From JAJYVT01 sp035534455 (GTDB lineage Bacteria > Actinomycetota > Acidimicrobiia > Acidimicrobiales > RAAP-2): a DNA stretch of 64,000 nt. Location of the stretch: contig DATLRV010000037.1 of NCBI GenBank assembly GCA_035534455.1, positions 1-64,000 of the forward strand. Reading direction: 5' to 3'. How positions within the stretch are numbered: position 1 is the first letter of the stretch; each line of letters opens with the position of its first letter. A model generated the notes under the pieces. The model was not told the DNA's origin, did no database searches, and was given only the letters and a program-made list of their open reading frames with translations. The translations under genes were made by a program, and so were the position numbers. This document shows positions 16,750 through 25,762 of this stretch, one piece after another.

Positions 16750-18828
16750 GTGGCATTGCTCGCGCCGTCGGACATCCGCAACGTGGCCCTCGTGGGTCAC
16801 CACGCGGCAGGCAAGACCACCCTCGCCGAAGCGCTCCTGCTCTCCACGGGCGCGCTCAGCCGACCGGGATCGGTCGACAAGGGCACGACGGTCTGTGACT
16901 TCGAAGCCGAGGAGATCTCGCGGCAGCTGTCGGTCTCGTTCGCGATCGCACCGTGCACGGTGGACGGCGTGAAGGTGAACCTCCTCGACACGCCGGGCTA
17001 CGCGGACTTCGCCACGGACATGCGCGACGCGCTCGGCGTCGCGGACCTCGCAGTCGTGGTCGTGAGCGCGACGGACGGGGTCCAGGCCCAGACCGAGGAC
17101 GCGTGGCGGGCGGCAGCCGCGCTCGGACTGCCGCGGATCATCGTGATCGACAAGCTCGACCGCGAGCGCGCCGACTTCGACCGGACGCTCGCCGAGGTCC
17201 GGGCGGCCTTCGGCGCGGGCGTCGCCCCGGTCGAGCTCCCGATCGGCGCAGAGACCGAATTCCGGGGCGTCATCGACCTGCTCGACGACCGGGCGACCCT
17301 CTACGACACCAAGGCCGTGCCGCCGCTCAAGGGGGTCGAGGGCCCCATCCCCGACGAGCTGGCGGTCACCGAGCACACGGTCCACGAGCAGCTCGTCGAG
17401 GGCATCGTGGTCGGGGACGACGACCTGACGGCGCGCTACCTCGACGGCGAGCCGATCGAGCGCGGCGAGCTGCAGGCGAGCCTGGCCTCGGGCGTGGCCT
17501 CGGGCGCGGTGTTCCCGGTGCTGTGCTGCTCGGGGACCTCGGGCGTCGGCGTCGACCGTCTCGCCCGCCTCCTCGTCGAGCTGTGCCCGTCCCCCGACCA
17601 CGGCCGCCCCGCGGTGGTGAGCGCCGGCGGCACCACCACCGAGGTCGCGCCGGACAGCTCGGCGCCACCGCTCCTCGTCGTGTGCAAGACGCTCTCGGAC
17701 CAGCACGCCGGGCGCCTCTCGCTGTGCAAGGTCCTCTCCGGCACGCTCAAGCCCGACACGGTCCTCACCAACCCGCGGACCCACACCGACGAGCGCCTGC
17801 ACGTGCTCTCGATGCTCCGCGGACACGAGACCTCGCCCGTCGACGCGGTGGGCGCGGGGGACTTCGTCGCGATCCCGCGCCTGACCGGCTCGCTCACCGG
17901 TGACACCCTCGCCCCCAAGGACAAGCCCGTCACCGTCTCCTTCGGCGCCGCCGAGACGCCCGCGCTCGCCGTGGCGGTCGCCCCCGCTTCCCGGGCCGAC
18001 GAGGACAAGCTCATGTCGGCGCTCCAGCGCCTGTGCGAGGAGGATCGCAGCCTCTCGGTGAGCCGCAACGACGAGGCGCACCAGACCGTGCTCGGCATCT
18101 CGGGAGAGGTGCACTTCGCGGTCACCCTCGAGCGGCTGTCGCGCAAGTTCGGGGTGTCCGTGGAGCGCCAGGAAGTGGCGATCCCCTACCGCGAGACCAT
18201 CTCCAAGTCGGCGGCCGCCGAAGGGAAGCACAAGAAGCAGTCGGGCGGCCACGGCCAGTTCGGCGTCTGCCACCTCCGCGTGGAGCCCCTCGAGCGCGGA
18301 GAGGGCTTCCAGTTCCACGACGAGGTCGTGGGCGGCGCGATCCCCCGCCAGTACATCCCGGCGGTCGAAAAGGGCGTCGTCGAGGCCATGGCGCGCGGCG
18401 GTGCCTTCGGCCACCCCGTGGTCGACGTGTCGGTGACGGTCGACGACGGCAAGTACCACTCGGTCGACTCTTCCGAGCTCAGCTTCAAGACCGCCGCGGC
18501 GCTCGCCTTCCGGGAGGCCGTCGCCCACGCCGGGCCGATCCTGTTGGAGCCCGTCTCCAAGGTGGTGGTGCAGGTCCCCGCCGACCTCCAGGGCGACGTG
18601 CTCGGCGACCTCAACTCGCGTCGCGGCCGGATCGTCGGCACCGAGGTCACCAACGACGGCCTCCAGGAGGTGACCGCGATGGTCCCGACCGCGGAGCTTG
18701 CCCGCTACGCCGTCGATCTGCGGGCGCTCACCGGGGGCAGGGGCCGGTTCCGCGCGGAGCACGACCACTTCGACCCCGTCCCCGAGCACCTCGTCGCAGG
18801 TCTCGCCCGGAGCATCGCGTCCGAGTAG
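16750..18828 (+). CDS. Elongation factor G-like GTPase (FusA2-type)
   Basis: 692-residue translational GTPase resembling the second, non-essential EF-G of Actinobacteria. The P-loop is GHHAAGKTT (residues about 16-24), the switch region has GTTVCDFE, G3 is DTPGYADF, and G4 reads DKLD (residues 134-137) where EF-G has NKMD. EF-G domains II-V follow, including KKQSGGHGQFG. GTG at 16750 is chosen because GGAAGGAGG lies 8 nt upstream; the open frame extends 13 codons further. Its role is unknown; paralogues have been linked to ribosome recycling or stress. It lies 57 bp after the propeller gene and may share its transcript. Confidence 0.88.
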   Translation: MALLAPSDIRNVALVGHHAAGKTTLAEALLLSTGALSRPGSVDKGTTVCDFEAEEISRQLSVSFAIAPCTVDGVKVNLLDTPGYADFATDMRDALGVADLAVVVVSATDGVQAQTEDAWRAAAALGLPRIIVIDKLDRERADFDRTLAEVRAAFGAGVAPVELPIGAETEFRGVIDLLDDRATLYDTKAVPPLKGVEGPIPDELAVTEHTVHEQLVEGIVVGDDDLTARYLDGEPIERGELQASLASGVASGAVFPVLCCSGTSGVGVDRLARLLVELCPSPDHGRPAVVSAGGTTTEVAPDSSAPPLLVVCKTLSDQHAGRLSLCKVLSGTLKPDTVLTNPRTHTDERLHVLSMLRGHETSPVDAVGAGDFVAIPRLTGSLTGDTLAPKDKPVTVSFGAAETPALAVAVAPASRADEDKLMSALQRLCEEDRSLSVSRNDEAHQTVLGISGEVHFAVTLERLSRKFGVSVERQEVAIPYRETISKSAAAEGKHKKQSGGHGQFGVCHLRVEPLERGEGFQFHDEVVGGAIPRQYIPAVEKGVVEAMARGGAFGHPVVDVSVTVDDGKYHSVDSSELSFKTAAALAFREAVAHAGPILLEPVSKVVVQVPADLQGDVLGDLNSRRGRIVGTEVTNDGLQEVTAMVPTAELARYAVDLRALTGGRGRFRAEHDHFDPVPEHLVAGLARSIASE

Positions 18829-18832
18829 GCCC

Positions 18833-18893
18833 CCGCGGCTCCCGTCGTAGGCCCGTCCGCGGCTCCCGTCCGCGGCTCCCGCCGCGGCGCCCG
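18833..18893 (+). repeat. Short GC-rich tandem repeats between convergent genes
   Basis: Three copies of CCGCGGCTCCCG and one variant (CCGCGGCGCCCG) lie between the ends of the EF-G-like gene and the HIT gene. The repeats are partly self-complementary (CCGCGG) and could form hairpins at this convergent junction, but no U-tract is present, so a terminator is not claimed. Confidence 0.7.
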
Positions 18894-18923
18894 TCGTCGG
18901 CGCCACGCCTTCGGCTCGGGTCG

Positions 18924-19439
18924 TCAGCGCATGTCGGCCCACGCCGCGTGGAGCTTCTCCCACGCGCCGACGAGCGTCTCGGGGATCACCCGGACCCCGG
19001 CGACCGACGTCATGAAGTTCGTGTCGCCCGACCAGCGCGGGACGACGTGCAGGTGGAGATGGCGCGGGATGCCCGCCCCCGCGGCGCGGCCGAGGTTCGC
19101 CCCCATGTTGATCCCGTCGGGCTCGTAGGCGGCGTTGAGCGCGCGGACCGCCGCGCGCGCGGTCGTCCAGAGCTCCGTCGACTCCTCTCGGTCGAGGTCG
19201 TCGAGCTCCGAGAAGTGACGCACCGGCAGGACGAGGAGATGGCCGCTCGCGTAGGGATACGCGTTCAGGACCGCGAACGTGCGGGCGCCTCGCCACACCA
19301 CGCCGTTGTCCGGCGACGGCTCGCCGCTCCTTGCGATCGCGCAGAAGACGCAGGCGTCGTCGGTCCCCTTGCGCTCGGCGTCGGTCGCGGCGCTGACGTA
19401 CTCGTTGCGCCACCCCGCCCAGAGCTGCTCGAACGGCAC
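18924..19439 (-). CDS. HIT-family protein (AP4A phosphorylase/hydrolase-like)
   Basis: 171-residue histidine-triad protein. The catalytic motif is HLHLHVVPRW, followed by GDTNFM, as in M. tuberculosis Rv2613c, an AP4A phosphorylase. It also carries a CVFC motif near residue 30 that could be half of a zinc site, with YPYASGHLLVLPVRH as the conserved core. The GTG start at 19439 lies 2 nt after the thrS stop codon. Conserved thrS-HIT linkage suggests handling of diadenosine polyphosphates made by aminoacyl-tRNA synthetases; that link is inference. Confidence 0.93.
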   Translation of the reverse strand: MPFEQLWAGWRNEYVSAATDAERKGTDDACVFCAIARSGEPSPDNGVVWRGARTFAVLNAYPYASGHLLVLPVRHFSELDDLDREESTELWTTARAAVRALNAAYEPDGINMGANLGRAAGAGIPRHLHLHVVPRWSGDTNFMTSVAGVRVIPETLVGAWEKLHAAWADMR

Positions 19440-19441
19440 GG

Positions 19442-21427
19442 CTACGCGCCCGGCGAGATCCGCCGGGAGGCGACGTCGTCGCGCACCCGCGCCACGATGT
19501 CGCCGAGCGCCACTCCGCGCTCGGGCCGCTCGTCGCCACGCCGGTTCACCCCGACGGTGCCCGAGGCGACGTCGTCGTCGCCCACGACGAGCACGTAGGG
19601 CACCTTCTCGAGCTTCGCTCGCCGGATCCGCGCGCCGAGCGGCTCGCTCGCGTCCTCCACGTCGGCGCGCAGCTGCTCGGAGCTGAAGCGCTCGGCCGCC
19701 GAACGTGCGTACGCGACGTGGTCGTCGCGCACCGGAAGGACGCGCACCTGCACGGGCGAGAGCCAGGTCGGCAGGTTGCCGGCAAAGTGCTCGAGCAGGA
19801 CGCCGAAGAACCGCTCCACCGAGCCGAAGAGCGCGCGGTGCACCATGACGGGGCGGTGCTTGGCGTTGTCCGCGCCCGTGTACTCGAGCCCGAAACGCCC
19901 GGGCAGCTGCAGGTCCAACTGCACCGTAGACATCTGCCAGGTGCGCCCGATCGCGTCGCGCGCCTGGACCGAGATCTTGGGCCCGTAGAAGGCGCCACCG
20001 CCCTCGTCGAGCACCAGGTCGAGCTGGCGGCCCTCGGCCACCTCCCTTAGCACCCGGGTCGCCTCCTCCCACTCCTCGTCGGTGCCGACCGCCTTTCCCT
20101 CCGGCTTGGTGGAGAGCTCGAGATGGAAGTCGTCGAGGCCGAAGTCGCGCAACAGGTCGAGCACGAACGTGAGGGCACGGCTCAGCTCCTCGGCCATCTG
20201 CTCGCGGGTGCAGAAGATGTGCGCGTCGTCCTGGGTCATCCCACGCACCCGGGTGAGCCCGTGGACGACACCGGACTTCTCGTACCGGTAGACGGAGCCG
20301 AACTCGAAGAGACGCATCGGCAGCTCCCGGTAGGAACGCTGCCGGCTGCGGAACACGAGGATGTGGAACGGGCAGTTCATCGGCTTGACGTAGTACGTCG
20401 ACCCGTCGTCCAGCTCCATCGGCGGGTACATCGAGTCCGCGAACCAGTCGACGTGCCCGGACTCTTCGAAGAGCGGCGCCTTCGTGATGTGCGGCGAGTA
20501 CACGAAGTCGTAGCCCGACTCGGCGTGTCGACGTCGCGAGTAGTCCTCCATCTCCCGGCGGACGATGCCGCCTTTGGGGTGGAAGACGGGCAGCCCCGAG
20601 CCGATCTCGTCGGGGAACGAAAAGAGGTCGAGCTCGTGGCCGATGCGGCGGTGGTCGCGGCGCTCGGCCTCCTCGAGCCGGTGCAGGTGCTCGGCGAGCG
20701 CCGATTCCGACTCCCACGCGGTGCCGTAGATCCGCTGAAGCTGCTGGCGGTGCTCGTCCCCCCTCCAGTACGCCCCCGCAACCCGGGTGAGCCGGAAGTG
20801 ACCGAGCCGCCCGGTCGACGGCACGTGCGGTCCACGGCACAAGTCGACGAACGCCTCGGCGTTGCGGTAGGTCGTCACGAGCGCGGCGCCGGCGCCGGTA
20901 CCCGCCGCGTCGACCTCCTCCGCGCCGTGGGCGACCGCCTCGATGATCTCCTTCTTGTAGGGCTGGCCGTCGAAGAGCGCGAGCCCCTCTCCGATCGGCA
21001 CCTCCCTGCGGACGAACGGCTGGTCCTCGGCGATGATCTTTCGCATCTCTGCGTCCACGCGGGCGAGGTCCTCCTCGGAGAAGCGCGCGCCGCCGGGGAG
21101 CTCGAAGTCGTAGTAGAAGCCGTCGGCGATCACCGGCCCGATGGCGAAGCGCGCGCCGTGCCACATGCGCAGGACCGCCTGCGCCATCACGTGGGCGGTC
21201 GAGTGGCGGATGACGTCACGGCCGGTGTCGGAATCGGCCGTGACGATCGACACCCCTGCGCCGTCGGGCAGCGGCGCGGAGAGGTCGACGAGGCGGCCGT
21301 CGACCTCGGCTGCGACCGCAGAGGCCGCGAGACGCCGCCCGATCGCGGTCGCGAGGTCGGCCCCCGTGGTGCCCTCCGGCAGCTCCCGCTCCGAGCCATC
21401 GGGGAGCTTGACCGTCACCGTTGCCAT
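19442..21427 (-). CDS. thrS: Threonyl-tRNA synthetase
   Basis: Full-length class II synthetase of 661 residues. Order of domains: N-terminal TGS (ATVTVKLPDGS), editing domain with HSTAHVMAQAV and the YYDF segment, catalytic core with MNCPFHILVF, VHGLTRVRGMTQDDAHIF and the motif-3 region LFGSVERFFGVLLEH, then the anticodon-binding domain. The ATG start at 21427 has GGAAGGA upstream. Fifth-to-last open reading in the npdG-mshC-thrS-HIT minus-strand run; 86 bp separates it from mshC. Confidence 0.97.
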   Translation of the reverse strand: MATVTVKLPDGSERELPEGTTGADLATAIGRRLAASAVAAEVDGRLVDLSAPLPDGAGVSIVTADSDTGRDVIRHSTAHVMAQAVLRMWHGARFAIGPVIADGFYYDFELPGGARFSEEDLARVDAEMRKIIAEDQPFVRREVPIGEGLALFDGQPYKKEIIEAVAHGAEEVDAAGTGAGAALVTTYRNAEAFVDLCRGPHVPSTGRLGHFRLTRVAGAYWRGDEHRQQLQRIYGTAWESESALAEHLHRLEEAERRDHRRIGHELDLFSFPDEIGSGLPVFHPKGGIVRREMEDYSRRRHAESGYDFVYSPHITKAPLFEESGHVDWFADSMYPPMELDDGSTYYVKPMNCPFHILVFRSRQRSYRELPMRLFEFGSVYRYEKSGVVHGLTRVRGMTQDDAHIFCTREQMAEELSRALTFVLDLLRDFGLDDFHLELSTKPEGKAVGTDEEWEEATRVLREVAEGRQLDLVLDEGGGAFYGPKISVQARDAIGRTWQMSTVQLDLQLPGRFGLEYTGADNAKHRPVMVHRALFGSVERFFGVLLEHFAGNLPTWLSPVQVRVLPVRDDHVAYARSAAERFSSEQLRADVEDASEPLGARIRRAKLEKVPYVLVVGDDDVASGTVGVNRRGDERPERGVALGDIVARVRDDVASRRISPGA

Positions 21428-21513
21428 CGACCCGATCGTCCTTCCGTTGTCAGCCTGTTGTCGGCCTGTGCCGTTCGTCGCGGGTCGACGCACGCTACCC
21501 GCTCGGGGAGCGG

Positions 21514-22641
21514 TCAGAGAACGACGCCGAGCAGCGCCGCGCCGGCCTCGACTTCGACGCCGTCCCCGGCCAGCTCGTCGAGGGCCACGAGCGCACCGGG
21601 CACGTCGAGGTCGTCGTCGAGATGGGCACGTACGGTACCGAGGGCGCGGGTGTCGGTCCCCGCCGAGCCTCTCGGTGCGCCGCGCCAGCGGTCGAGGCGG
21701 TGTGCGGCCGCGGGCAACGCCGCGTCCTGCCACTCCCAGTCGGTGCGGTAGTGGTGGGCGAGCACGGCGAGCCGGATGACCGCGGGCTCCCAATCCTTGA
21801 GCAGGTCGCCCACGAAGACCAGGTTGCCGAGCGACTTCGACATCTTCCGGCCGCCGAGGCCGACGAGCCCCCCGTGCAACCAGTGGCGGACGAACTGCCG
21901 GCCGGTCACCGCCTCGGACTGCGCGGTCTCGCACTCGTGGTGGGGGAAGACGAGGTCCCGCCCCCCGCCGTGGAGGTCCACGGTGGGTCCGAGCTCGCGC
22001 ATCGCGAGCGCGGAGCACTCGATGTGCCACCCCGGTCGACCGGGTCCCCAGCGCGACTCCCATGACGGCTCGTCGGGGAGGGAGGGCTGCCACAGCACGA
22101 AGTCGAGCGGGTGGCGCTTCGCGGGGTCGTCGGGATTGCCCCCGTGCTCGGCGGCCAGCACGAGCATCTCCGCCTCGCTGCAGTGGCTCACCTTGCCGAA
22201 CCCCGGGAACGTCGTCACGTCGAAGTACACGCCACCGCCGGAGCGGTACGCGTGCCCGGTCTCGAGGGCCGCTCCGACGAGCGCAAGGATGTCGGGGATC
22301 GCGGACGTCGCCCGGGGCTCGGCCTCCGGCGCCAGGAGGCCGAGGGCCGACATGTCCGCATCGAAGCGCGCCATCTCCTCGGCCGCGAGGTCGAGGTAGT
22401 GCACGCCGAGCTCGCGCGCCTTGCGCAGGATGTCGTCGTCGACGTCGGTCACGTTGCGTACGCAGCGGACCGTGTGGCCGATGTCCAGCAGCCGGCGCTT
22501 CAAGACGTCGTAGACGAGGTAGACCGCGGCGTGGCCGAGGTGCGCCGAGTCGTAGGGGGTGATGCCACACGTGTACATCGACACGTGCGGACCCGGCTCG
22601 AACGGCACGACCCCTTGGCGCGCGGTGTCGTACAGCCGCAT
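21514..22641 (-). CDS. mshC: Mycothiol synthesis cysteine ligase MshC (CysRS-like)
   Basis: ATP-dependent ligase that joins cysteine to glucosaminyl-inositol in mycothiol synthesis. The 375-residue protein has a class I synthetase fold with YTCGITPYDSAHLGHA at the N-terminus; CGITPYD with HLGHA is the MshC form, where CysRS has CGPTVYD and HIGNA. It also has WHIECSALAM and the KMSKS loop (RKMSKSLGN). It lacks the C-terminal anticodon-binding part of CysRS, supporting MshC, and is a little shorter than the mycobacterial enzyme (about 412 residues). ATG start at 22641, 1 nt from the npdG stop. Confidence 0.9.
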   Translation of the reverse strand: MRLYDTARQGVVPFEPGPHVSMYTCGITPYDSAHLGHAAVYLVYDVLKRRLLDIGHTVRCVRNVTDVDDDILRKARELGVHYLDLAAEEMARFDADMSALGLLAPEAEPRATSAIPDILALVGAALETGHAYRSGGGVYFDVTTFPGFGKVSHCSEAEMLVLAAEHGGNPDDPAKRHPLDFVLWQPSLPDEPSWESRWGPGRPGWHIECSALAMRELGPTVDLHGGGRDLVFPHHECETAQSEAVTGRQFVRHWLHGGLVGLGGRKMSKSLGNLVFVGDLLKDWEPAVIRLAVLAHHYRTDWEWQDAALPAAAHRLDRWRGAPRGSAGTDTRALGTVRAHLDDDLDVPGALVALDELAGDGVEVEAGAALLGVVL

Positions 22642-22642
22642 C

Positions 22643-23296
22643 TCAGATGCCGGCCAGCTTCAAGGTGCTGTGCGCACGGTGTCGGATATTGAGCGTGATG
22701 CACACCGCGGTGAACGCCTCGATCGGCGAAGCCTGGCTCAGGCTTCCGGCGTCGAGCGGGCGGAGCCCGTCGATCCGCTCGACGAGCGACATCGTCTCGG
22801 TCGTCGCCTCCGGGTCGTCCGCGCACACCAGCACGTCGGCGATGAGCCCCGAGTCGAGGTCCGCCATCTCGCGTGCGGGAAGGTGATGGAACGCGGCAGC
22901 CACCTTTGACCGGGGAAGCGCGACCTGCACCGCCGCGGCAACCGACCCGCGGGGGTGCACGAGGGGCAGCATCTCGCGTCCCTCCCGTACGAGGGCGTTC
23001 GCCATCGAGACGACGACCTTGCCCTCGAGCCGCCCGGCGAGGGCGGTCACGGTCTGCACCGCCCCCTCCCACGGGGTGGCGAGCACCACGAGCTTCGCGC
23101 TCGCCGCCACCTCGTTGCCCACCCCGTCGAGCGTCCCTTCGAGACGCGACGACCAGACGGTGGTCAACTCCTCGACCACGCCGGCGGCTCGGTCGGGATC
23201 GCGCGAGCCGATCGCGACCGACATTCCGGCCGCGGCGAGCCGCAGTCCCAGTCCACGGCCCGCAGGGCCCGTTCCTCCGATGATCCCGACGTCCAC
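22643..23296 (-). CDS. npdG: F420H2:NADP+ oxidoreductase (NPDG/Fno family)
   Basis: 217-residue Rossmann protein that shuttles hydride between cofactor F420 and NADP. The N-terminus GIIGGTGPAGRGLGLRLA is the nucleotide-binding loop, followed by the GSRDPDRA segment that in this family recognises the NADP 2'-phosphate. VVVSMANALVREG and FHHLPA match the F420 site region of Fno. GTG start at 23296. It points to an F420-dependent redox economy and is transcribed with mshC. It runs divergently from the InhA-like gene 81 bp away. Confidence 0.9.
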   Translation of the reverse strand: MDVGIIGGTGPAGRGLGLRLAAAGMSVAIGSRDPDRAAGVVEELTTVWSSRLEGTLDGVGNEVAASAKLVVLATPWEGAVQTVTALAGRLEGKVVVSMANALVREGREMLPLVHPRGSVAAAVQVALPRSKVAAAFHHLPAREMADLDSGLIADVLVCADDPEATTETMSLVERIDGLRPLDAGSLSQASPIEAFTAVCITLNIRHRAHSTLKLAGI

Positions 23297-23363
23297 GAGC
23301 CCACCTTGTCACACGCCCGCGTGCACCGCGCCTCCGCTCTGCGAACCCCTCCCCCGGGGGCGA

Positions 23364-23369
23364 TAGCCT
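23364..23369 (+). promoter_or_regulatory. Candidate -10 element for a leaderless enoyl reductase mRNA
   Basis: TAGCCT at 23364-23369 lies 8 nt before the GTG start at 23378 with no Shine-Dalgarno sequence between. This geometry predicts transcription beginning at or near the start codon (leaderless), which is frequent in Actinobacteria. No clear -35 box is seen. Confidence 0.35.
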
Positions 23370-23377
23370 CGCCGGCC

Positions 23378-24160
23378 GTGGGCATCCTCGAGGGTAAGCG
23401 CATTCTCGTCACCGGCGTGCTGACCGACGACTCGCTGGCCTTCGCCGCGGCGCACGCGGCGCTCAGCGAGGGCGCCGAGATCGTGCTGTCGGGATTCGGC
23501 CGCGGTTTGTCCCTCACGCGACGCACCGCGAGGAAGCTCCCGGTCGAGCCCGACGTCCTCGAGGTCGACGTGACGAACGCCGAGCACCTCGCAGCTGCAG
23601 CCGCCGACCTCTCCGCACGGTGGGGCCGGCTCGACGGCCTCCTTCACGCGATCGGGTTCGCCCCACCGAGCTGTCTCGGGTCGGGCATGTTCGCCGCGGA
23701 GTGGCACGACGTCTCCGTAGCGCTCCAGGTCTCTGCCTACTCGCTCAAGTCGCTCGTGGCCGCCTTCCTTCCCCTCCTCGAGGTGGCCGGTGCCGACGGG
23801 GGTGCGTCGGTCATCTCGCTCGACTTCGACGCGACCGTCGCCTGGCCTGCCTACGACTGGATGGGCGTGGCCAAAGCCGCGCTCGAGTCGCTCACCCGTT
23901 ACCTCGCGAAGGAGCTCGGTCCCAAGGGCATCCGGGTGAACCTGATCGCTTCGGGACCCGTCCGGTCCATGGCGGCGAAGTCCATCCCCGGGTTCTCCGC
24001 CTTCGAGGATTCCTGGGGCGCACGCGCCCCGCTCGGCTGGGACGTCCACGACGCGACGCCGGTCGGGAAGGCCTGCGTCGCGCTGCTCTCGGACTGGCTC
24101 CCGATGACGACCGGCGAGATGCTCCACGTCGACGGCGGCGCACACGCCGTCGGCGCCTGA
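23378..24160 (+). CDS. Enoyl-[acyl-carrier-protein] reductase, InhA-like
   Basis: 260-residue SDR-fold reductase of fatty acid synthesis II. The N-terminus GILEGKRILVTGVLTDDSLAF matches InhA, with the active-site pattern Y-x2-M-x3-K visible as YDWMGVAKAALES, and ATPVGKACVALLSDWLPMTTGEMLHVDGGAH at the C-terminus. GTG at 23378 gives the canonical N-terminus. Whether it elongates ordinary or very long acyl chains cannot be read from the sequence. It stands alone on plus between two minus-strand operons. Confidence 0.92.
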   Translation: MGILEGKRILVTGVLTDDSLAFAAAHAALSEGAEIVLSGFGRGLSLTRRTARKLPVEPDVLEVDVTNAEHLAAAAADLSARWGRLDGLLHAIGFAPPSCLGSGMFAAEWHDVSVALQVSAYSLKSLVAAFLPLLEVAGADGGASVISLDFDATVAWPAYDWMGVAKAALESLTRYLAKELGPKGIRVNLIASGPVRSMAAKSIPGFSAFEDSWGARAPLGWDVHDATPVGKACVALLSDWLPMTTGEMLHVDGGAHAVGA

Positions 24161-24172
24161 CTCCCCGAGCGG

Positions 24173-25762
24173 TCAGCGCGCCGGAAGGTCTCCCCGCGGT
24201 GCGTCGGGCACCTGGCCGCCGAAGGCCCTCACGAGCACGGCGGCGTCGGTGGCCGCGCCTGCCGCGTCCGCTGCCGGGTCCGCGCCCGCGTAGCGGACCC
24301 GCTCGTACGCGTCGGTGAGCGATCCGAGCTCGCTCGCGCCCCCTTGCGCGAGCTCCTCCAGCGCCGCGAGCCGGGCTGCGAGCTCCCTCGGGGTCTCGTC
24401 GGGCGCCCGCCCGCTCCCGGCGACCCGCAGGGCCGACAGGACCGCTCGGTAGGCGGACCGGACCGGGTCGCCCCCGGCCCCGCAGGCGTCTGCGGGCGGC
24501 GCGGCTGCGGGCCCGGGCTTCGGCCGGCGGCGCGGGCGGACGCGCCGGGCCAAGCGCCGGAGCACCGCGAAGAGCGCCCGGCGGAGCTGGTCGCCGAAGT
24601 GCCCCCACGTGAACACCGAGTCGCTCGCGTCGTCGACCTCGACGGCGGGACGGTGGCGGGCGGCCCACCGGAAGAGCGCGCGCACGCCGAACGCGACGAG
24701 GACGAGCACGAGCGCGCCGGCGACGCCGAGCAGCGCGATCCCGAGCGCGGTCGGGTGCGGGCGGCCGGGCGCCGTGTGGAGCCGGTGCAACGCTGTCGTC
24801 CCGGCGGTGGCCGGCGTCACCCTGCGACCCGGGTGGACGAGGATCCGCGGCAGGTGGCTGAAGACCCAGTCGCCGACCGCCCCCAGCACGGCGCCGACCC
24901 CGTGGAGGACCTGTCCGGCCGCCGGACCCACCACGGCCGCCGCGCCGCCCACGAGGAACGCCGCCAGCGCCACGAGCGCGAGGGGGGCGACCAGCGCCAC
25001 GAGCCATGCGCCGCTCTGCGAGCTGGCCGCCCGCCGCATGACGCGGCGCTCGACCTCCCGCTCGTGTGCCCATGCCGCGGCCGTCACGCCGATGGGGAAG
25101 AAGACGAACAAGAGCCACCCGGCGGAGGCCGTCGCGCGGTCGAACCCGGCCGCCCCCGCCGCCTGGTGCCCGAACACGACCACGAAGACCGCCGCACCGA
25201 CGACGAGCGAGGTCGCCGAGTGCCGCAACGACGGGGCGGACACCGCCGTCCATCCGCCTCGCGCCCATGCCAGGACCGCGATCGCCCACGCCCAGCGGAC
25301 CGCGCGGGCGGCGAGCGCCTGCTGGGCGGGCACGGCCCAGGGGTGCAGCGCCGCTGCCCAGGTCGTACCGGGCGCGCTCAGCCCGGCGACGAGGCCGGCG
25401 CTGAGCGCGACCCCCGCCACCACCGCCGCGGCGAGGACCACCAGGCGCGTCGCGCGCTGCAGCCGTCCGTGCCCTGCGCGCGCCCATGCACGCCCGAGCG
25501 CGACGAAGCCGAGCGCCCCGAGCGCCGGCAGCGCGAACGCGAGGTACGGCAGGTCGACCCTCGGACGCTGCGCGCCGGCGGTCCCGTCCGCGAAGGCGCC
25601 GACGGCGAGGGACACCCACGCCGCCTCGGAGACGAGGAGCAGCGCCGCCGCACCGACGCCGCCCCACGAGGGGCGACCCCGCTCGGCCGCGGGAGCTCGG
25701 GAGTCCCGCGCCAGGCCGTCCGGGGGCGCGGCCGCGCTATGTGCGGAGCTCGAAGACGTCAC
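24173..25762 (-). CDS. Multi-span membrane protein with DUF4129-type C-terminal domain
   Basis: 529 residues from GTG at 25762 (GGTGGAGAG upstream; an ATG at 25804 in the same frame would deepen the overlap). About nine hydrophobic segments fill residues 40-380. The soluble C-terminus has the DUF4129 pattern: VRSAYRAVLSAL, then RAPDETPRELAARL and LTDAYERVRYAG. In many bacteria this domain ends a transglutaminase-like membrane protein in MoxR-DUF58 operons; here no transglutaminase domain is visible. The gene overlaps the DUF58 gene by 26 nt and is the last of the three-gene operon. Function unknown, probably cell-envelope related. Confidence 0.8.
   Translation of the reverse strand: MTSSSSAHSAAAPPDGLARDSRAPAAERGRPSWGGVGAAALLLVSEAAWVSLAVGAFADGTAGAQRPRVDLPYLAFALPALGALGFVALGRAWARAGHGRLQRATRLVVLAAAVVAGVALSAGLVAGLSAPGTTWAAALHPWAVPAQQALAARAVRWAWAIAVLAWARGGWTAVSAPSLRHSATSLVVGAAVFVVVFGHQAAGAAGFDRATASAGWLLFVFFPIGVTAAAWAHEREVERRVMRRAASSQSGAWLVALVAPLALVALAAFLVGGAAAVVGPAAGQVLHGVGAVLGAVGDWVFSHLPRILVHPGRRVTPATAGTTALHRLHTAPGRPHPTALGIALLGVAGALVLVLVAFGVRALFRWAARHRPAVEVDDASDSVFTWGHFGDQLRRALFAVLRRLARRVRPRRRPKPGPAAAPPADACGAGGDPVRSAYRAVLSALRVAGSGRAPDETPRELAARLAALEELAQGGASELGSLTDAYERVRYAGADPAADAAGAATDAAVLVRAFGGQVPDAPRGDLPAR

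Noticed and set aside
18829..18923. Rho-independent terminator between the EF-G-like and HIT genes
   Set aside because: GC-rich repeats can pair, but there is no following U-tract on either strand.
15448..19539. Very long minus-strand open frame (1363 codons) across the propeller and EF-G-like genes
   Set aside because: It is antisense to two genes with clear family motifs; its composition is the usual GC-rich shadow pattern.
21514..22641. Cysteinyl-tRNA synthetase as the identity of the CysRS-like protein
   Set aside because: The N-terminal motif CGITPYD...HLGHA and the short length without an anticodon-binding domain fit MshC better.
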